64,000 nucleotides of DNA. It comes from Candidatus Obscuribacter phosphatis (lineage in GTDB: Bacteria; Cyanobacteriota; Vampirovibrionia; Obscuribacterales; Obscuribacteraceae). Of this stretch, positions 23,117 through 32,833 are shown piece by piece. Both the position numbers and the translations under genes were made by a program. The stretch's first letter is position 1; every line of letters begins with the position of its first letter. Where the stretch lies: the NCBI GenBank assembly GCA_001899315.1, contig MOYA01000001.1:683105-747104 (forward strand). Direction: 5' to 3'. The notes beneath the pieces are model-generated. The model had not been told where the DNA came from, made no database searches, and saw only the letters and a list, made by a program, of their open reading frames with translations.

Positions 23117-25756
23117 TTAGAGCGTGGTTGCCGCCGTGGCCTTTTCCAATTTGATCTTATTGCCGCTTAGTTTGACGATAAATTTCAAAACCGGCTCTTT
23201 GAAGTTCGGCACAAATTTGAAAGGTGACGACTTGGTGATAGCACTCTGCAGAGCGCCTTCTAGGAGCTTCTGCTCTTCATCACCTTCATCGGCATCCAAT
23301 TTTTCAAGGGCTTTGACATTACCCTCGTTGTCTATGCCAATCTTCAGTTTGGTCTTTATCTTACGACGTTCGGCTTTGTCCTTCTTCAGTTCTTCCTTGG
23401 CCCAGTCTGGCAGGCTGAGGTTTTCTTGAATTGTCTCTTTGGCCGAATTCATAAATTTGACGATGTCTTCTTCTGTAGCCAGATCTTTCTTTTCGTCTTC
23501 GACTTCGTCTTCATCTACTTCATTAGGTTTGATGCCGTCTCGCTTAGCCTGGTTTGCTTTCTGGGTGCGGTCGGCGGCCAGGTTTTCTATAACCGAAAGA
23601 GCATTATTTGGAATATAGGTCTGACCATCTTTTGCATAAGCTTGTCCGGTCACCAAGAAACATTTGCTGCTTTCTACAGCAGGGAAAGCGCCAAGCAGAA
23701 TTTTCAGCTTATTGCCTTTGGCATCGCTGCCGCTCAAGATAAACCATTTGAGCGTGCTGTCTCCCAAAACCTGTTCACCGGTTTCACTCGGTACCCCTTC
23801 GTCAAAGAAGAAATCTTGCACAAAAGGAGGTCTTTTCTCGAAGGCCTTGAGGTTATTGTAAGGCGACATATCTTGGTGCAACATAAAGGTGAGCTTTTGG
23901 TTTGTTCTCTCTGAAAACACGCCAAATGAGGGATTGGGCTTGGTTTGCTCACTTGTATCTTCGTACCAGTAGTCTTCTTCCGGTTTTAATTTAAAACCAG
24001 CTTTTTCCACTGCCATCTTTCTTGCTGCTTCATTTGAATCATGATGGGCAATTTCACCGGGCAGCTTGACCTGATCTGACGGAGTCGGCTGGGCCGGAGG
24101 TTTGAGCATGCTCATGATGGTGATGAGAAAGAGCGGGACCAAAATTACAGCGGCAATGGCCGCTTGTTTGTTGGTGAAGCCTGTCTTCTTTTGCAGTTTC
24201 TTGACGGCTTTGCCGGCTTTATCCTTGACTGTTTTGGCTTCTGGTTCTTCCGGTGGTGCTTCGATAATATGACCGCAGTTGCTGCAGGCCCCGTAAGCAT
24301 GATTGGAAGAGAAGCAGACCGGGCAAACAATGCGGTCTTCAGCCGCCGGTGCCTGGGATGGTTCAACATCGAGACGGCTCTTGAGACTGGTTACTCCGCC
24401 TTCATCGCTGTCTCCACCAAACTTGGCTTTCTTACTGCTTACATCAAGTAATGCTCCCATCCACATAAACTGCGAGCACTTCATGGGAGGCGCCGTGACC
24501 CCGCCGCGAAGAGCCTGCGGACCGTTATGCAATCCTATCAGTTTGTAGTCTTTGCAAATCAGAGCGCCTGAAACTTCGGGTGGGACAGGAATGGTGTGCA
24601 ACATGTTTTTAGGCTGCACCGCGCTTGCCGAGCCGAAATAATTGCCTTGCACCCAGCAGGGTTTGCCCGAGAGGGGATCTAGATAGAAAGCTTGCAGGTT
24701 GTCCCAGTTATGTACTTCGAAGTCAGTATGCGAAATCAAGGGCGGGCCGACTGTGCCATTACCATGGAAGGGCGAAGAGCGGTTGATTTGAGAGGCCACA
24801 CCGCGGTTGACTAGTTCGCGCACAGCCACCAGACTTGTGTAAGTATCGGCGCCTACCCTGGTGGAAAGGTTGTCGAGGGTAATGAAGCCGTCAAGTGTTT
24901 CCCAGAGATTGCCGACCATCCACCTGATTTCTTCTGATGATGAGGTGGGGTCATAGGACTGCACAACCTTTTGATAGCGACCATTGATGCCGCCCAGACC
25001 AGCAAACAGCCCTTCCAGTTCATTGGCTCTGCGCATCGCTTCCCAGATTAGACGATCTGCCGGTGCGTTAATTGGAGTCATATCAGGCCAGGCAAATTCG
25101 CCCTGGGGTTCGAAGGCAAAACCAAGAGCCGGCTGTCTTATAGCCAGTTCGAAAAAGGTATATGCCGGCGGCATATTATAAAGTGACGAATAAACCAGGG
25201 GAATGCTGTTTTGCGCCAGGAGCAGGCGCGCAATTGGAATATTGTGAATGTCGAAGAGAGTGAGAAGACCCTGTTTGCCTTGGGCTAGCAAGTTGTTGAT
25301 TACTTGCAGATACTCATGACCTTTCACCGGTCCGGAAGTTTCCACACCACGGTTGTTGAATGGAAGAGACATCGCCCTGACCAACTCGCCCACTCTTTCG
25401 GGCATTAGTTCAATAGGATCGGGGTCGACTATGAGCATGGCCATGTCATTGGGCAAGATGGGCAGTGTTTCACCAGGTCTGCCTGTCTGAGCGAGATAGT
25501 CGTTGCGGGCAAGCGGCTTATCGAAATCGGGGTGGATACTAACCGATTTCACACCCATACGAATTTCTGGATGCACAAAATAAAGTTCCAGAGCCCAAGG
25601 AGCATCGGTGTAGTGGAAGACTTTACCGGCACAACAAACGAATCTGCTTTTCGAGACCAGGAAACCCTGTCCCAGCAAGGCTGGCGGGTCTACGCTGCGG
25701 TCGAAGACGAAGCCAATGGCATTGGCCATGTCCTGTTCCAGTGATTGAAAACTCAT
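23117..25756 (-). CDS. Multi-domain protein: trypsin-like fold, DUF4388, zinc ribbon, membrane span
   Basis: An 879-residue protein. Residues about 10-115 look like a trypsin/DegP-type domain (LLGQGFLVSKSRFV, then NDMAMLIVD). The segment where the catalytic His is expected reads CCAGKVF, so the active site seems lost. Residues about 140-215 resemble DUF4388/PATAN (GHEYLQVINNLLAQGKQGLLTLF). A zinc ribbon follows at about 465-481 (CPVC...CSNCGH), then a charged linker and one membrane span (AAIAAVILVPLFLITIMSML). The extracellular end has a TonB-C-like pattern: KLKIGIDNEGNVKALEKL with SPFKFVP. It probably senses or scaffolds at the membrane; no enzymatic role is supported. A minor inner ATG is possible. 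Confidence 0.7.
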   Translation of the reverse strand: MSFQSLEQDMANAIGFVFDRSVDPPALLGQGFLVSKSRFVCCAGKVFHYTDAPWALELYFVHPEIRMGVKSVSIHPDFDKPLARNDYLAQTGRPGETLPILPNDMAMLIVDPDPIELMPERVGELVRAMSLPFNNRGVETSGPVKGHEYLQVINNLLAQGKQGLLTLFDIHNIPIARLLLAQNSIPLVYSSLYNMPPAYTFFELAIRQPALGFAFEPQGEFAWPDMTPINAPADRLIWEAMRRANELEGLFAGLGGINGRYQKVVQSYDPTSSSEEIRWMVGNLWETLDGFITLDNLSTRVGADTYTSLVAVRELVNRGVASQINRSSPFHGNGTVGPPLISHTDFEVHNWDNLQAFYLDPLSGKPCWVQGNYFGSASAVQPKNMLHTIPVPPEVSGALICKDYKLIGLHNGPQALRGGVTAPPMKCSQFMWMGALLDVSSKKAKFGGDSDEGGVTSLKSRLDVEPSQAPAAEDRIVCPVCFSSNHAYGACSNCGHIIEAPPEEPEAKTVKDKAGKAVKKLQKKTGFTNKQAAIAAVILVPLFLITIMSMLKPPAQPTPSDQVKLPGEIAHHDSNEAARKMAVEKAGFKLKPEEDYWYEDTSEQTKPNPSFGVFSERTNQKLTFMLHQDMSPYNNLKAFEKRPPFVQDFFFDEGVPSETGEQVLGDSTLKWFILSGSDAKGNKLKILLGAFPAVESSKCFLVTGQAYAKDGQTYIPNNALSVIENLAADRTQKANQAKRDGIKPNEVDEDEVEDEKKDLATEEDIVKFMNSAKETIQENLSLPDWAKEELKKDKAERRKIKTKLKIGIDNEGNVKALEKLDADEGDEEQKLLEGALQSAITKSSPFKFVPNFKEPVLKFIVKLSGNKIKLEKATAATTL

Positions 25757-25818
25757 TTAGTTAGATAGCCCTTAATAACTGTTCTCTAGTCGTTTATACC
25801 ACATACCAAATCGAAGAT

Positions 25819-26331
25819 TTAAGGCGTTTCAGATTGTGTATTGGAATATAAATGCCCTGCTCCGTTGACAATTCGGCAGTGCACTCTCATTTCATAACGG
25901 GGCAGGCAGAAGCGGCAGGGCTGCATGCCTTCGCTCAATCCAGTCTCAAGATGGCTGAAATATTTCCGCTTGGCAAAGGCCATGATTGAGGCGTAGGGGC
26001 AATCTTTTCGATGCAGCTTGAGAGTGATGATGTTGCCGATAAAGTTGTTATTTTCACTGCCTGAACTGTTCGCTCTTTCTGTTTTTTTGTATGTCTCTGG
26101 TTCTGTCTCTGGGTCTGTCTTTTGACCTGTATTTTGACCCGGCTCTTGACCTGGCTCACCAAGTTCCGCAGACTGGCTCAAGAAATTATCTTGAGAAAGG
26201 GCCGGAATAGCTCGCAGTGCCATCGAGCCAGCTAGCAATATGCTGAGCAAAGCGCTAAAGGCAAATCGATATCTCGCTCGATATCCAAATCGATACCCAA
26301 AGATAAGCAGGGACTTTTGATGAGAGATCAC
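25819..26331 (-). CDS. Exported protein with Ada-like Cys metal-binding motif
   Basis: A 170-residue protein has an N-terminal hydrophobic export segment (about 23-45, ALSQD as possible cleavage site) and a Glu/Thr/Pro-rich linker of roughly 50 residues. The C-terminal domain contains LHRKDCPYASIM, RKYFSHLETGLSEGMQPCRFCLP. Spacing of the Cys in CPYA and CRFC matches the Ada-like zinc-binding module found in Ada and in some exported nucleases. A nuclease domain itself is not visible. It may therefore be a stand-alone metal-binding module in the periplasm. No partner gene is obvious; the next minus-strand gene ends further left. Confidence 0.6.
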   Translation of the reverse strand: MISHQKSLLIFGYRFGYRARYRFAFSALLSILLAGSMALRAIPALSQDNFLSQSAELGEPGQEPGQNTGQKTDPETEPETYKKTERANSSGSENNNFIGNIITLKLHRKDCPYASIMAFAKRKYFSHLETGLSEGMQPCRFCLPRYEMRVHCRIVNGAGHLYSNTQSETP

Positions 26332-26462
26332 GTTTTTACTCGTAAAATAAACCAGCCTGATAGTAAGACGTCAAAATCGGTCTTAAAGTTCAAAATTTTG
26401 GGCTCAGAAAAAATAAAATTTGCAGCCAAAGCAACTGCAGTAATCTAAAAGGAAGGATGTCT

Positions 26463-27977
26463 ATGGAAACCGGTGCCAGACCAAGCGATATATACAGACC
26501 GGGGCTTGCCACCTTGACCGACCTTTACCAGTTGACCATGGCTTACGGCTATTATCAAAATGCTGAGGCTGATAAACAGAGAGAGGCTGTCTTTCATCTC
26601 AGCTTCCGCAATAATCCTTTTCAGGGCGGATATTCGGTGGCTTGCGGCTTAGAATCGCTGGTCGATCTGGTGGAGAATTTTCATTTCTTTCAAGAAGATC
26701 TCGATTATTTAGCCTCGCTTTGTGGAGGTGATGGCAAGCCGATTTTTTCTCAGTCTTTTCTGGCTTACTTGAAGCAGTTGAAGTTGCATGTCGACATAGA
26801 TGCTGTGCCCGAAGGTGAGATTGTATTTGCCCATGAGCCACTGGTGCGGGTGAAGGGACCAATAATTGAGTGCCAGCTGCTCGAGACTGCCTTGCTCAAT
26901 TTTTTCAATTTTCAAACCTTAATTGCTACCAAAGCGGCTCGGGTTGTCTATGCCAGTCGAGGTCGTTCGGTTTTGGAGTTCGGCTTGCGCCGCGCGCAAG
27001 GGGTGGACGGCGCCCTTACGGCCAGTCGGGCCGCCTATCTGGGTGGCTGTGATGCTACTTCCAATGTCTTGGCTGGTCGGCTTTTCGGCATACCGGTCAA
27101 GGGTACCCATGCTCATAGCTGGGTTATGTCTTATGACAGCGAAGCTCAGTCTTTTGCTGCTTATGCAAATGCTATGCCCAATAACTGTGTTTTCTTGGTG
27201 GATACTTATGACACTCTCAGCGGTGTCAAGCATGCCATCGAGGCCGGTCGCAATTTGCGGGCCCAAGGTCATGAACTGCTTGGTATAAGGCTAGATTCGG
27301 GGGACCTGGCTTATCTTAGTTCGGAAGCTCGCAGAATGCTCGACGAAGCCGGCTTTCATGACACCAAGATCATTGCCTCGAATGATCTCGACGAAGACGT
27401 AATCGAGTCTCTTATCGACCAGGGTGCGGCAGTGGATATCTGGGGTGTGGGCACCAAGTTGATCACCGCTGCCGATCAGCCGGCTCTCGGTGGTGTCTAT
27501 AAGCTTGCCTGTGTGCGTGATGTCGATAAAGCTGGTAATGGACCCTGGCAGTACCGCATAAAACTCTCAGAGCAGGTGATCAAGATTTCTACGCCCGGTG
27601 TGCAACAAGTGCGGCGTTTTTATACTGAAGAGAGAGGTGTTCGGACTTATTTGGCCGATATGGTCTATGACGAAGAGAGCACTTGTCCGCCTGAAAATAT
27701 GGTAGTTGACCCCCTCGACTTTACCCGCCGCAAAGCCATTGCTAAAGGAACTAAGTACGAGGAACTTTTGAAGCCTATATTTAGAGGGGGGCAGTTAGTC
27801 TATAAGTCCCCTGGTTTGGAGGCAGCGAGGAAGTACCGTGAAGATAGGCTGAAAGGCTTTCACAAAGGTATTCTCAGACTGCTAAATCCTCACCAGTATC
27901 CGGTGGGAATCGAAGCAGGCTTGAGCAAAGCCAAGTTGGCTTTGATTATGAAAGAGCGAGGTTTTGAAAAAGATTGA
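26463..27977 (+). CDS. pncB: Nicotinate phosphoribosyltransferase
   Basis: PncB joins nicotinate and PRPP to form nicotinate mononucleotide in NAD salvage. The protein of 504 residues has LTDLYQLTMAYGYYQ at the N-terminus, FRNNPFQGGYSVACGLE, GSR-type phosphate-binding FGLRRAQG, and the phosphorylated His in GTHAHSWVM. Later come DTYDT, GIRLDSGDLAYLS and KLACVRD. Another ATG lies six bases earlier, but AAAGGAAGG abuts it directly, so I choose the inner ATG with six-base spacing. The size and the C-terminal extension fit the longer Gram-positive/cyanobacterial type. Confidence 0.95.
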   Translation: METGARPSDIYRPGLATLTDLYQLTMAYGYYQNAEADKQREAVFHLSFRNNPFQGGYSVACGLESLVDLVENFHFFQEDLDYLASLCGGDGKPIFSQSFLAYLKQLKLHVDIDAVPEGEIVFAHEPLVRVKGPIIECQLLETALLNFFNFQTLIATKAARVVYASRGRSVLEFGLRRAQGVDGALTASRAAYLGGCDATSNVLAGRLFGIPVKGTHAHSWVMSYDSEAQSFAAYANAMPNNCVFLVDTYDTLSGVKHAIEAGRNLRAQGHELLGIRLDSGDLAYLSSEARRMLDEAGFHDTKIIASNDLDEDVIESLIDQGAAVDIWGVGTKLITAADQPALGGVYKLACVRDVDKAGNGPWQYRIKLSEQVIKISTPGVQQVRRFYTEERGVRTYLADMVYDEESTCPPENMVVDPLDFTRRKAIAKGTKYEELLKPIFRGGQLVYKSPGLEAARKYREDRLKGFHKGILRLLNPHQYPVGIEAGLSKAKLALIMKERGFEKD

Positions 27978-28014
27978 GTGGTTGTTTCACCACTTAGACA
28001 GGCTTAGCTTGGCT

Positions 28015-28416
28015 CTAGCGAAGACGGCTGAGAATTGAGACGACTCGCTTTTCCCCGGCCAGTTCATCTACTTGTTTGACCGTCATTCTCTCTTCTATGC
28101 CGCTCATCCAGTCTTTCAATAGTTCAAGATGGTTGAGCCCGCGCTCGCCGAGTTTGTCTTGGTTGGCCTTGAGTTGGCGATAATACTTGATCAAGGTGGT
28201 GAACAGTCTGAAGGATGCTTCCGAATCGGTCAGCCCGAAACTGCTCAGCCCGAGTTCAGGAACATAGGCTATATAACGAGTCTGGCTGGGAAGAGTTTTG
28301 CTTTGAGAACTCTTTGCACTCTGGGGAGTTTCTGTGCGCCAAAGTTTTGCCGAGAGCAGTCCATTACTGAAAGGCAGAGGGACTTCTCGGATATTTCCGA
28401 TGTTTTTTGTGAACAT
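28015..28416 (-). CDS. Hypothetical protein with HicB-like segment
   Basis: A 133-residue protein. Residues about 46-85 (TRYIAYVPELGLSSFGLTDSEASFRLFTTLIKYY) resemble the HicB antitoxin pattern YVPELPGC-x-S-G-T-xxEA, but the Gly/Cys core is replaced. There is no toxin gene next to it. The C-terminal part is helical and charged. It follows miaA on the same strand after 85 bases and may be co-transcribed. No function is claimed. Confidence 0.55.
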   Translation of the reverse strand: MFTKNIGNIREVPLPFSNGLLSAKLWRTETPQSAKSSQSKTLPSQTRYIAYVPELGLSSFGLTDSEASFRLFTTLIKYYRQLKANQDKLGERGLNHLELLKDWMSGIEERMTVKQVDELAGEKRVVSILSRLR

Positions 28417-28501
28417 TTGCAGATGCTTACCATTGAGGTGCTCTTTTAGTATAGCTCTTATTGGGTTTACGTCTAGCCTTGAATATGTTGCTAGGCTACT
28501 T

Positions 28502-29455
28502 TTATGCCCTAGTACTCTGCAAGATTTCTCTCATACTTTCCGAAAGTCGCTCTGCTTCAGTGCTTTCGTCAATAAAAAAAGTCAGCCTTTTTTGCTCCAG
28601 CGATTTGGGTGATTTTCTGAACCACATGATTTGTCGCCGAGCCAGTTGGTAATTGTGTTTTACTGCTTCTTCCCGGGCTTGTTCTAGGCTCATTGTGCCG
28701 TCGAGGTAAGCGAGATATTCTTTATATGGAACCGAGTTGAGCAAAGCTCGCGTAAGACCAAAACGCTGACTGAGAGCCTTAGTTTCTTCAATGACGCCAT
28801 CTGCTTCCTGAACGAGTAGACGTTTGACGATTGCTTCTCTCAAGATTTCACGATTGTGCACATTGAGGAAGAGCCAGAGTACGTCAAAATCTGGTCTCTG
28901 CATGGTGGCCATTTGTGAAAATGGACCTAGCTTTTGCGAGACTTCGATTGCCCTGACTAAACGGAAAACGTCACCCTTTTCGATACGCGTAAGCGAAGGG
29001 GGATCAAGCTTTTCTAGAATTTCTTCCAGAGCTTCGACTCCCTTTTCTTTGACAAGTTCAGCAAGCTCTTTGCGCAGAGTTTCGTCAGGCTCCACCTCTG
29101 GAATATTCAAGCCTTCTAGCAAAACTCGGCTATATAGACCGGTACCACCGCAGACGATGGGCAATTTCTCTCTAGTGAAAAGATCTTCTATAACTGCCGC
29201 AGCATCTTTTTTAAAGTTAGCCGCCGTATAGACCTGGTCGGGGTCGACTACATCTAAGAGGTGATGCTCGATTCCTTTCCTTTCTTGCATGCTTGGCTTT
29301 GCCGTGCCGATATTCATATGTCTATAGACAGTGCGACTATCGCAGGCAATCACTTCGCCATCGAGGGCGGCAGCCAGTTCTATTGCTAATTTGGTTTTGC
29401 CTGAAGCAGTGGGGCCTACCACTGCAACCACAAGTCTTTTAGATTGGGCGTGCAT
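28502..29455 (-). CDS. miaA: tRNA dimethylallyltransferase
   Basis: MiaA adds a dimethylallyl group to A37 of tRNAs reading UNN codons, including tRNA-Ser(TGA) found in this window. The 317-residue protein has the P-loop GPTASGKT (14-21), the DSRTVYRHMNIGTAKPS motif that binds substrate, HHLLDVVDPDQVYTAA, and GGTGLY. RQIMWFRK occurs near the C-terminus as expected. Only four bases separate it from the upstream Yip1-like gene, so it belongs to the sppA-Yip1-miaA operon. Confidence 0.96.
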   Translation of the reverse strand: MHAQSKRLVVAVVGPTASGKTKLAIELAAALDGEVIACDSRTVYRHMNIGTAKPSMQERKGIEHHLLDVVDPDQVYTAANFKKDAAAVIEDLFTREKLPIVCGGTGLYSRVLLEGLNIPEVEPDETLRKELAELVKEKGVEALEEILEKLDPPSLTRIEKGDVFRLVRAIEVSQKLGPFSQMATMQRPDFDVLWLFLNVHNREILREAIVKRLLVQEADGVIEETKALSQRFGLTRALLNSVPYKEYLAYLDGTMSLEQAREEAVKHNYQLARRQIMWFRKSPKSLEQKRLTFFIDESTEAERLSESMREILQSTRA

Positions 29456-29459
29456 TGCT

Positions 29460-30248
29460 TTAGCGACTGAGAAGTTGTATGGCTGTTAGTCCGAATGCCA
29501 GAAATAGCCAGAAAGTGTAGACACCGAAAAGTAGAGGCGGCAGCACTATCAAGATCAGTGAAAGTTTGAAAGTGGTGGTGCGCAGTGCCGACTGAAAAGT
29601 GATGAATAGAAGGATCAGGAACCACGTGGCTGGGAAGCTAGCCAGTAATGGAAAGGCTGCCCCAAGCGCTTTTTTAAAACAAAGGACGGGAGGAAAGAAA
29701 AGAAAGGGCAGGAAGGCCCAGGCGCAAGCGATGAGGGCATTGGCAAACTTGAGTTTACCTCTGAGAAAGATATTGAGGTAGTAGAGAACTACTGAAATTG
29801 AAATCCAGTTCAATAGCCCTGAGATTGTGAAGGTCAGACCAGCACCGGCTGAAGCTAGAGCAGCTTGCGGTTTGAAACGTAACCAGGCGGTCATGGAAAG
29901 AGCCAGGGTGACAAAGAAAATCGCCATTGACATATTGATTGCGCTGGGCGGGAATTTTCTTTGATCGCTCAGGATGAGCATTGTTTGTCTGGGCGCCACC
30001 AGCACTCCATAAAATATGTCGGCAAAGAGATTGAAGCTATTTGAATAGTCTCTGCTTGCTTCTGTTTTTGCTTTATTGCTCTCTGGTTCTTCCTCTGTAT
30101 TCTTAATTACCTGACGAAAAGCTTGTTCTAATTCGAATGGCTCCGACTCTGCCAAAGTCTTTTCACCAAATTCAGCCTCGCCTGCTTCTGTTTGAGCCGG
30201 CTGCTTTTCTTCTTTTGCTTCTTCAAAATCGGGGGGTTGCTTTTCCAT
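29460..30248 (-). CDS. Yip1-domain membrane protein
   Basis: The N-terminal half (about 80 residues) is acidic and probably cytosolic. Several hydrophobic segments follow (SAINMSMAIFFVTLALSMTAWL, LTFTISGLLNWISISVVLYYL, ANALIACAWAFLPFLFFPPVL, ILLFITFQSAL, LILIVLPPLLFGVYTFWLF), as in YIP1-family proteins of unknown bacterial function. A longer frame begins at 30287 and overlaps sppA; I prefer ATG 30248 (MEKQPPDF) although the ribosome site is weak. It is 4 bases from miaA and 23 bases from sppA, so co-transcription is likely. Confidence 0.72.
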   Translation of the reverse strand: MEKQPPDFEEAKEEKQPAQTEAGEAEFGEKTLAESEPFELEQAFRQVIKNTEEEPESNKAKTEASRDYSNSFNLFADIFYGVLVAPRQTMLILSDQRKFPPSAINMSMAIFFVTLALSMTAWLRFKPQAALASAGAGLTFTISGLLNWISISVVLYYLNIFLRGKLKFANALIACAWAFLPFLFFPPVLCFKKALGAAFPLLASFPATWFLILLFITFQSALRTTTFKLSLILIVLPPLLFGVYTFWLFLAFGLTAIQLLSR

Positions 30249-30271
30249 CTTTATTAATCCGCGATTTTGTA

Positions 30272-31264
30272 TCAGCGATAGAGCCACAGTGGCTGTTTAG
30301 TCAGGGCGGGGGTGAGATCTACAGGTACAAGTTCGGTCAAGTCTGGCTTGCCTTGCAGCGGTACAAGACTATTAGATTCAAGAAGCGAGGAGAGAAAGTT
30401 ATCACTACCGGCATCTTCCACCGCTAGATCGTTTTTGAGGTGGTACTTTTCTCGGCAAGTCTTTTGTAGGCTATTGAGGGCATCGCTGTAAGTCCCTAAT
30501 TCGTCGACCAGCTTGAGCTTTAAGGCTTGTCTGCCGCTATAGACCCTGCCGTCGGCGATTCTTTTCACTTCTTCAATAGGCAGTTTTCTTCCTTCCGAAA
30601 CAGCCTGGGTGAATTGATCATAAGAATCCATTATCAAGTCGGTGAGAATCTGCCTTTCGTCTTTAGTCATTCGGTGATAAGGCGAGGCAATGTCTTTGTA
30701 GAGACCAGATTTAACTACATCTGGTTCAACCCCAATCTTATCGGCCAGGGTCTTGAAGTTCATCAAGTTCATGATTACGCCGATGCTGCCAGTCAATGTA
30801 CCAGGGTTGGCATAAATCTTGTCGGCGGCGCAGGCAATGTAATAACCGCCTGAGGCGGCCATGTCGCCCATCGAAACCACTACCGGCTTGCCTTTCTTGC
30901 GCAGTTCCTTGACTGCTTCATAGATTTCTTGCGAAGTCGGTACTGTGCCACCCGGTGAATTGATACGCAGCAGAACCGCTTTTACTTTGTCGTTCTTGGC
31001 TGCTTTGCGCAAGTCTTTCAGAGTGGAAGTGGCAGAACCGGTTGAACTAGAGAGCAGTCCAGAATCAGCTTTTTCGATGATCATGCCGGATAGCTTGATC
31101 ACTTCAATGCGGTCTTTGTACTTGGTCAAGAAAGAGCCATCTGAAGCCGACTCTTTAGCCGTGCCGCTCGCCTGTCCTAGGTTTTGGGTCAGGACACCCA
31201 CCGGTATAGATAACAAGCAGATTGTCAGAATTATCCAGACAAACCAGCGTTGATTTAAGCGCAT
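30272..31264 (-). CDS. sppA: Signal peptide peptidase SppA
   Basis: SppA removes signal-peptide remnants in the membrane with a Ser-Lys dyad. The protein has 330 residues, the short SppA form. An N-terminal membrane anchor (9-28) precedes the protease domain: LLRINSPGGTVPTSQEIYEAV, the nucleophile Ser in DMAASGGYYIA, TGSIGVIM, and the general-base Lys in VVKSGLYKDIASPYHRMT. It lacks the duplicated N-terminal domain of the E. coli type. It is the first gene of a minus-strand cluster. Confidence 0.93.
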   Translation of the reverse strand: MRLNQRWFVWIILTICLLSIPVGVLTQNLGQASGTAKESASDGSFLTKYKDRIEVIKLSGMIIEKADSGLLSSSTGSATSTLKDLRKAAKNDKVKAVLLRINSPGGTVPTSQEIYEAVKELRKKGKPVVVSMGDMAASGGYYIACAADKIYANPGTLTGSIGVIMNLMNFKTLADKIGVEPDVVKSGLYKDIASPYHRMTKDERQILTDLIMDSYDQFTQAVSEGRKLPIEEVKRIADGRVYSGRQALKLKLVDELGTYSDALNSLQKTCREKYHLKNDLAVEDAGSDNFLSSLLESNSLVPLQGKPDLTELVPVDLTPALTKQPLWLYR

Positions 31265-31346
31265 TGAAAACCTCAGATTGCGGTATGCAACCTGTATATA
31301 GTATCGGTAAACAGTCTCTAAGAGGCTATCCGATTATTTAACGCTT

Positions 31347-32657
31347 TCACATATTAGGTTTTGACTTTAGCGAGGGGGCAATCTGAGTGTTTTCAAGCTT
31401 TTGCATCTCGTCGTTCATGAGATTATCCAACTTGTCCACAGCCTCTCGTCCTGCCAGGTCGATAAGATTTTGTCTGTAGCGGTGCACGTCATCCACCAAG
31501 CTGTCTACATCGCGCTGGGCTTTGCGCAGTGTGTATTGCATTTCTAGTTCTTGTGACGGTGTTTTAGCCGCCAGACCGGCCATGTTGCGCAGTTCTTCCA
31601 GGTCGGTTGTGGCTCTCGACATATGTTGCACGTTCTTTTTATAAGAACGATAGTTGTCCACCACGTTTTGGGCTGTATTGGTGACCATTTCGTAGAGCAT
31701 GATCAGTTCAGCCTGATTGAGCGACATCCGTTCAAGTGCTTTTTTGTCTAGCGAACCATTCAATTGTCCAAGCAGGCTGGCGGCAAAATTCTGAGCCATA
31801 TAGGTGCCCTGGTTGGGAGCAATCATGCCCATTGAGCCAATCGCACCAAACAAGAGCGAACTCATTGACTTCATCATGATATGAGTGGCATGACCCTTCT
31901 CAGATGTCGGCACAAGCTTTTGCACGACGAATTGAATTTTTGGATTGCGCTCCAGCGTACTTTCCCATAGACCGGCAATCTGCTGTCTTTCAGAGTCTTC
32001 CAAAAGCTTAGCCTTGTCTTGCACTTCTTCTGGGCTTTCCATAAGAGCGACCGGTTGCAGGTTGAGAGCTTTGGCCTGGTCTTGCACTGTGCCTTTAGTT
32101 AGGTCAGATACTTTGTCTTTTTTGCCTTTGCGAAAGCCGCGTCCAGCTTTCTCATCTTTAGCCGCGGCGCTGTCTTTTAAGTCTAACTTAGGTAAGTCAC
32201 CGCCAGCGGTGCCGCCTTCATTTTCCTTGGGAACAAACTGATTGATCGTGGCGCCTACTTTTAAGGTGCTATCTTCGCCAGCTTTTTCTCCACTGCCTTT
32301 ATCTCCACCGGCTTTTTCTCCGGCATTCGGGGCTTCATCCGCTTGGGTGGCATCTTTTAACTTTAAGGGGGCTAGATTGATTGATTTAAGATCGGCGTTA
32401 TCGGCAGCACCGTCTTTTTTGCTGTCTTCCACTGGAAGCTCTTCATCAATAATGTCATTGGCGGGCAGGTCGAAACTAGGTTTCCGGCTGGAAAGCGCTG
32501 CACCATTAACAGGTACCGACACAAGCCCGACCTGGGCAAGCAGTAGGCTGAAAGAAAGCATCAAGGCTCTTATTCTTGCTTTGTTTTGACCACATGAAGA
32601 CTTCTTCAAGACGGCTTCCTTTGAGATTTTTTCTGGCAAGTGACTGGTGGATTCCAT
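31347..32657 (-). CDS. Exported helical protein, unknown function
   Basis: A 436-residue protein with a basic N-terminus, a hydrophobic signal (about 32-50, cut near VNGA) and a long low-complexity Asp/Lys/Gly-rich stretch to about residue 200. The C-terminal half is predicted helical with heptad-like patterns (QAELIMLYEMVTNTAQNVVDNYRSYKKNVQHMSRATTDLEELRNM and following). A glycine-rich hydrophobic segment (SSLLFGAIGSMGMIAPNQG) lies in between. The layout resembles periplasmic partners of outer-membrane efflux or adhesin systems, but I recognise no family. It stands alone downstream of the LRSPILGG-repeat gene. Confidence 0.65.
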   Translation of the reverse strand: MESTSHLPEKISKEAVLKKSSCGQNKARIRALMLSFSLLLAQVGLVSVPVNGAALSSRKPSFDLPANDIIDEELPVEDSKKDGAADNADLKSINLAPLKLKDATQADEAPNAGEKAGGDKGSGEKAGEDSTLKVGATINQFVPKENEGGTAGGDLPKLDLKDSAAAKDEKAGRGFRKGKKDKVSDLTKGTVQDQAKALNLQPVALMESPEEVQDKAKLLEDSERQQIAGLWESTLERNPKIQFVVQKLVPTSEKGHATHIMMKSMSSLLFGAIGSMGMIAPNQGTYMAQNFAASLLGQLNGSLDKKALERMSLNQAELIMLYEMVTNTAQNVVDNYRSYKKNVQHMSRATTDLEELRNMAGLAAKTPSQELEMQYTLRKAQRDVDSLVDDVHRYRQNLIDLAGREAVDKLDNLMNDEMQKLENTQIAPSLKSKPNM

Positions 32658-32833
32658 AGTTGCCTGCGTATCTAGTTAATTAGAAAGAGAAGGCAAGACA
32701 AATGTTCCATCAAAAACTACCAGTTGTTGTGTTATTAGACACGTTTCATCCTGGGCTTTTACCGTAGTCAATATACCATGACCCAATCTCTTTGAAAGTT
32801 ACCTTTTCTCAATATGGGTCAGTCTTTACAAGA

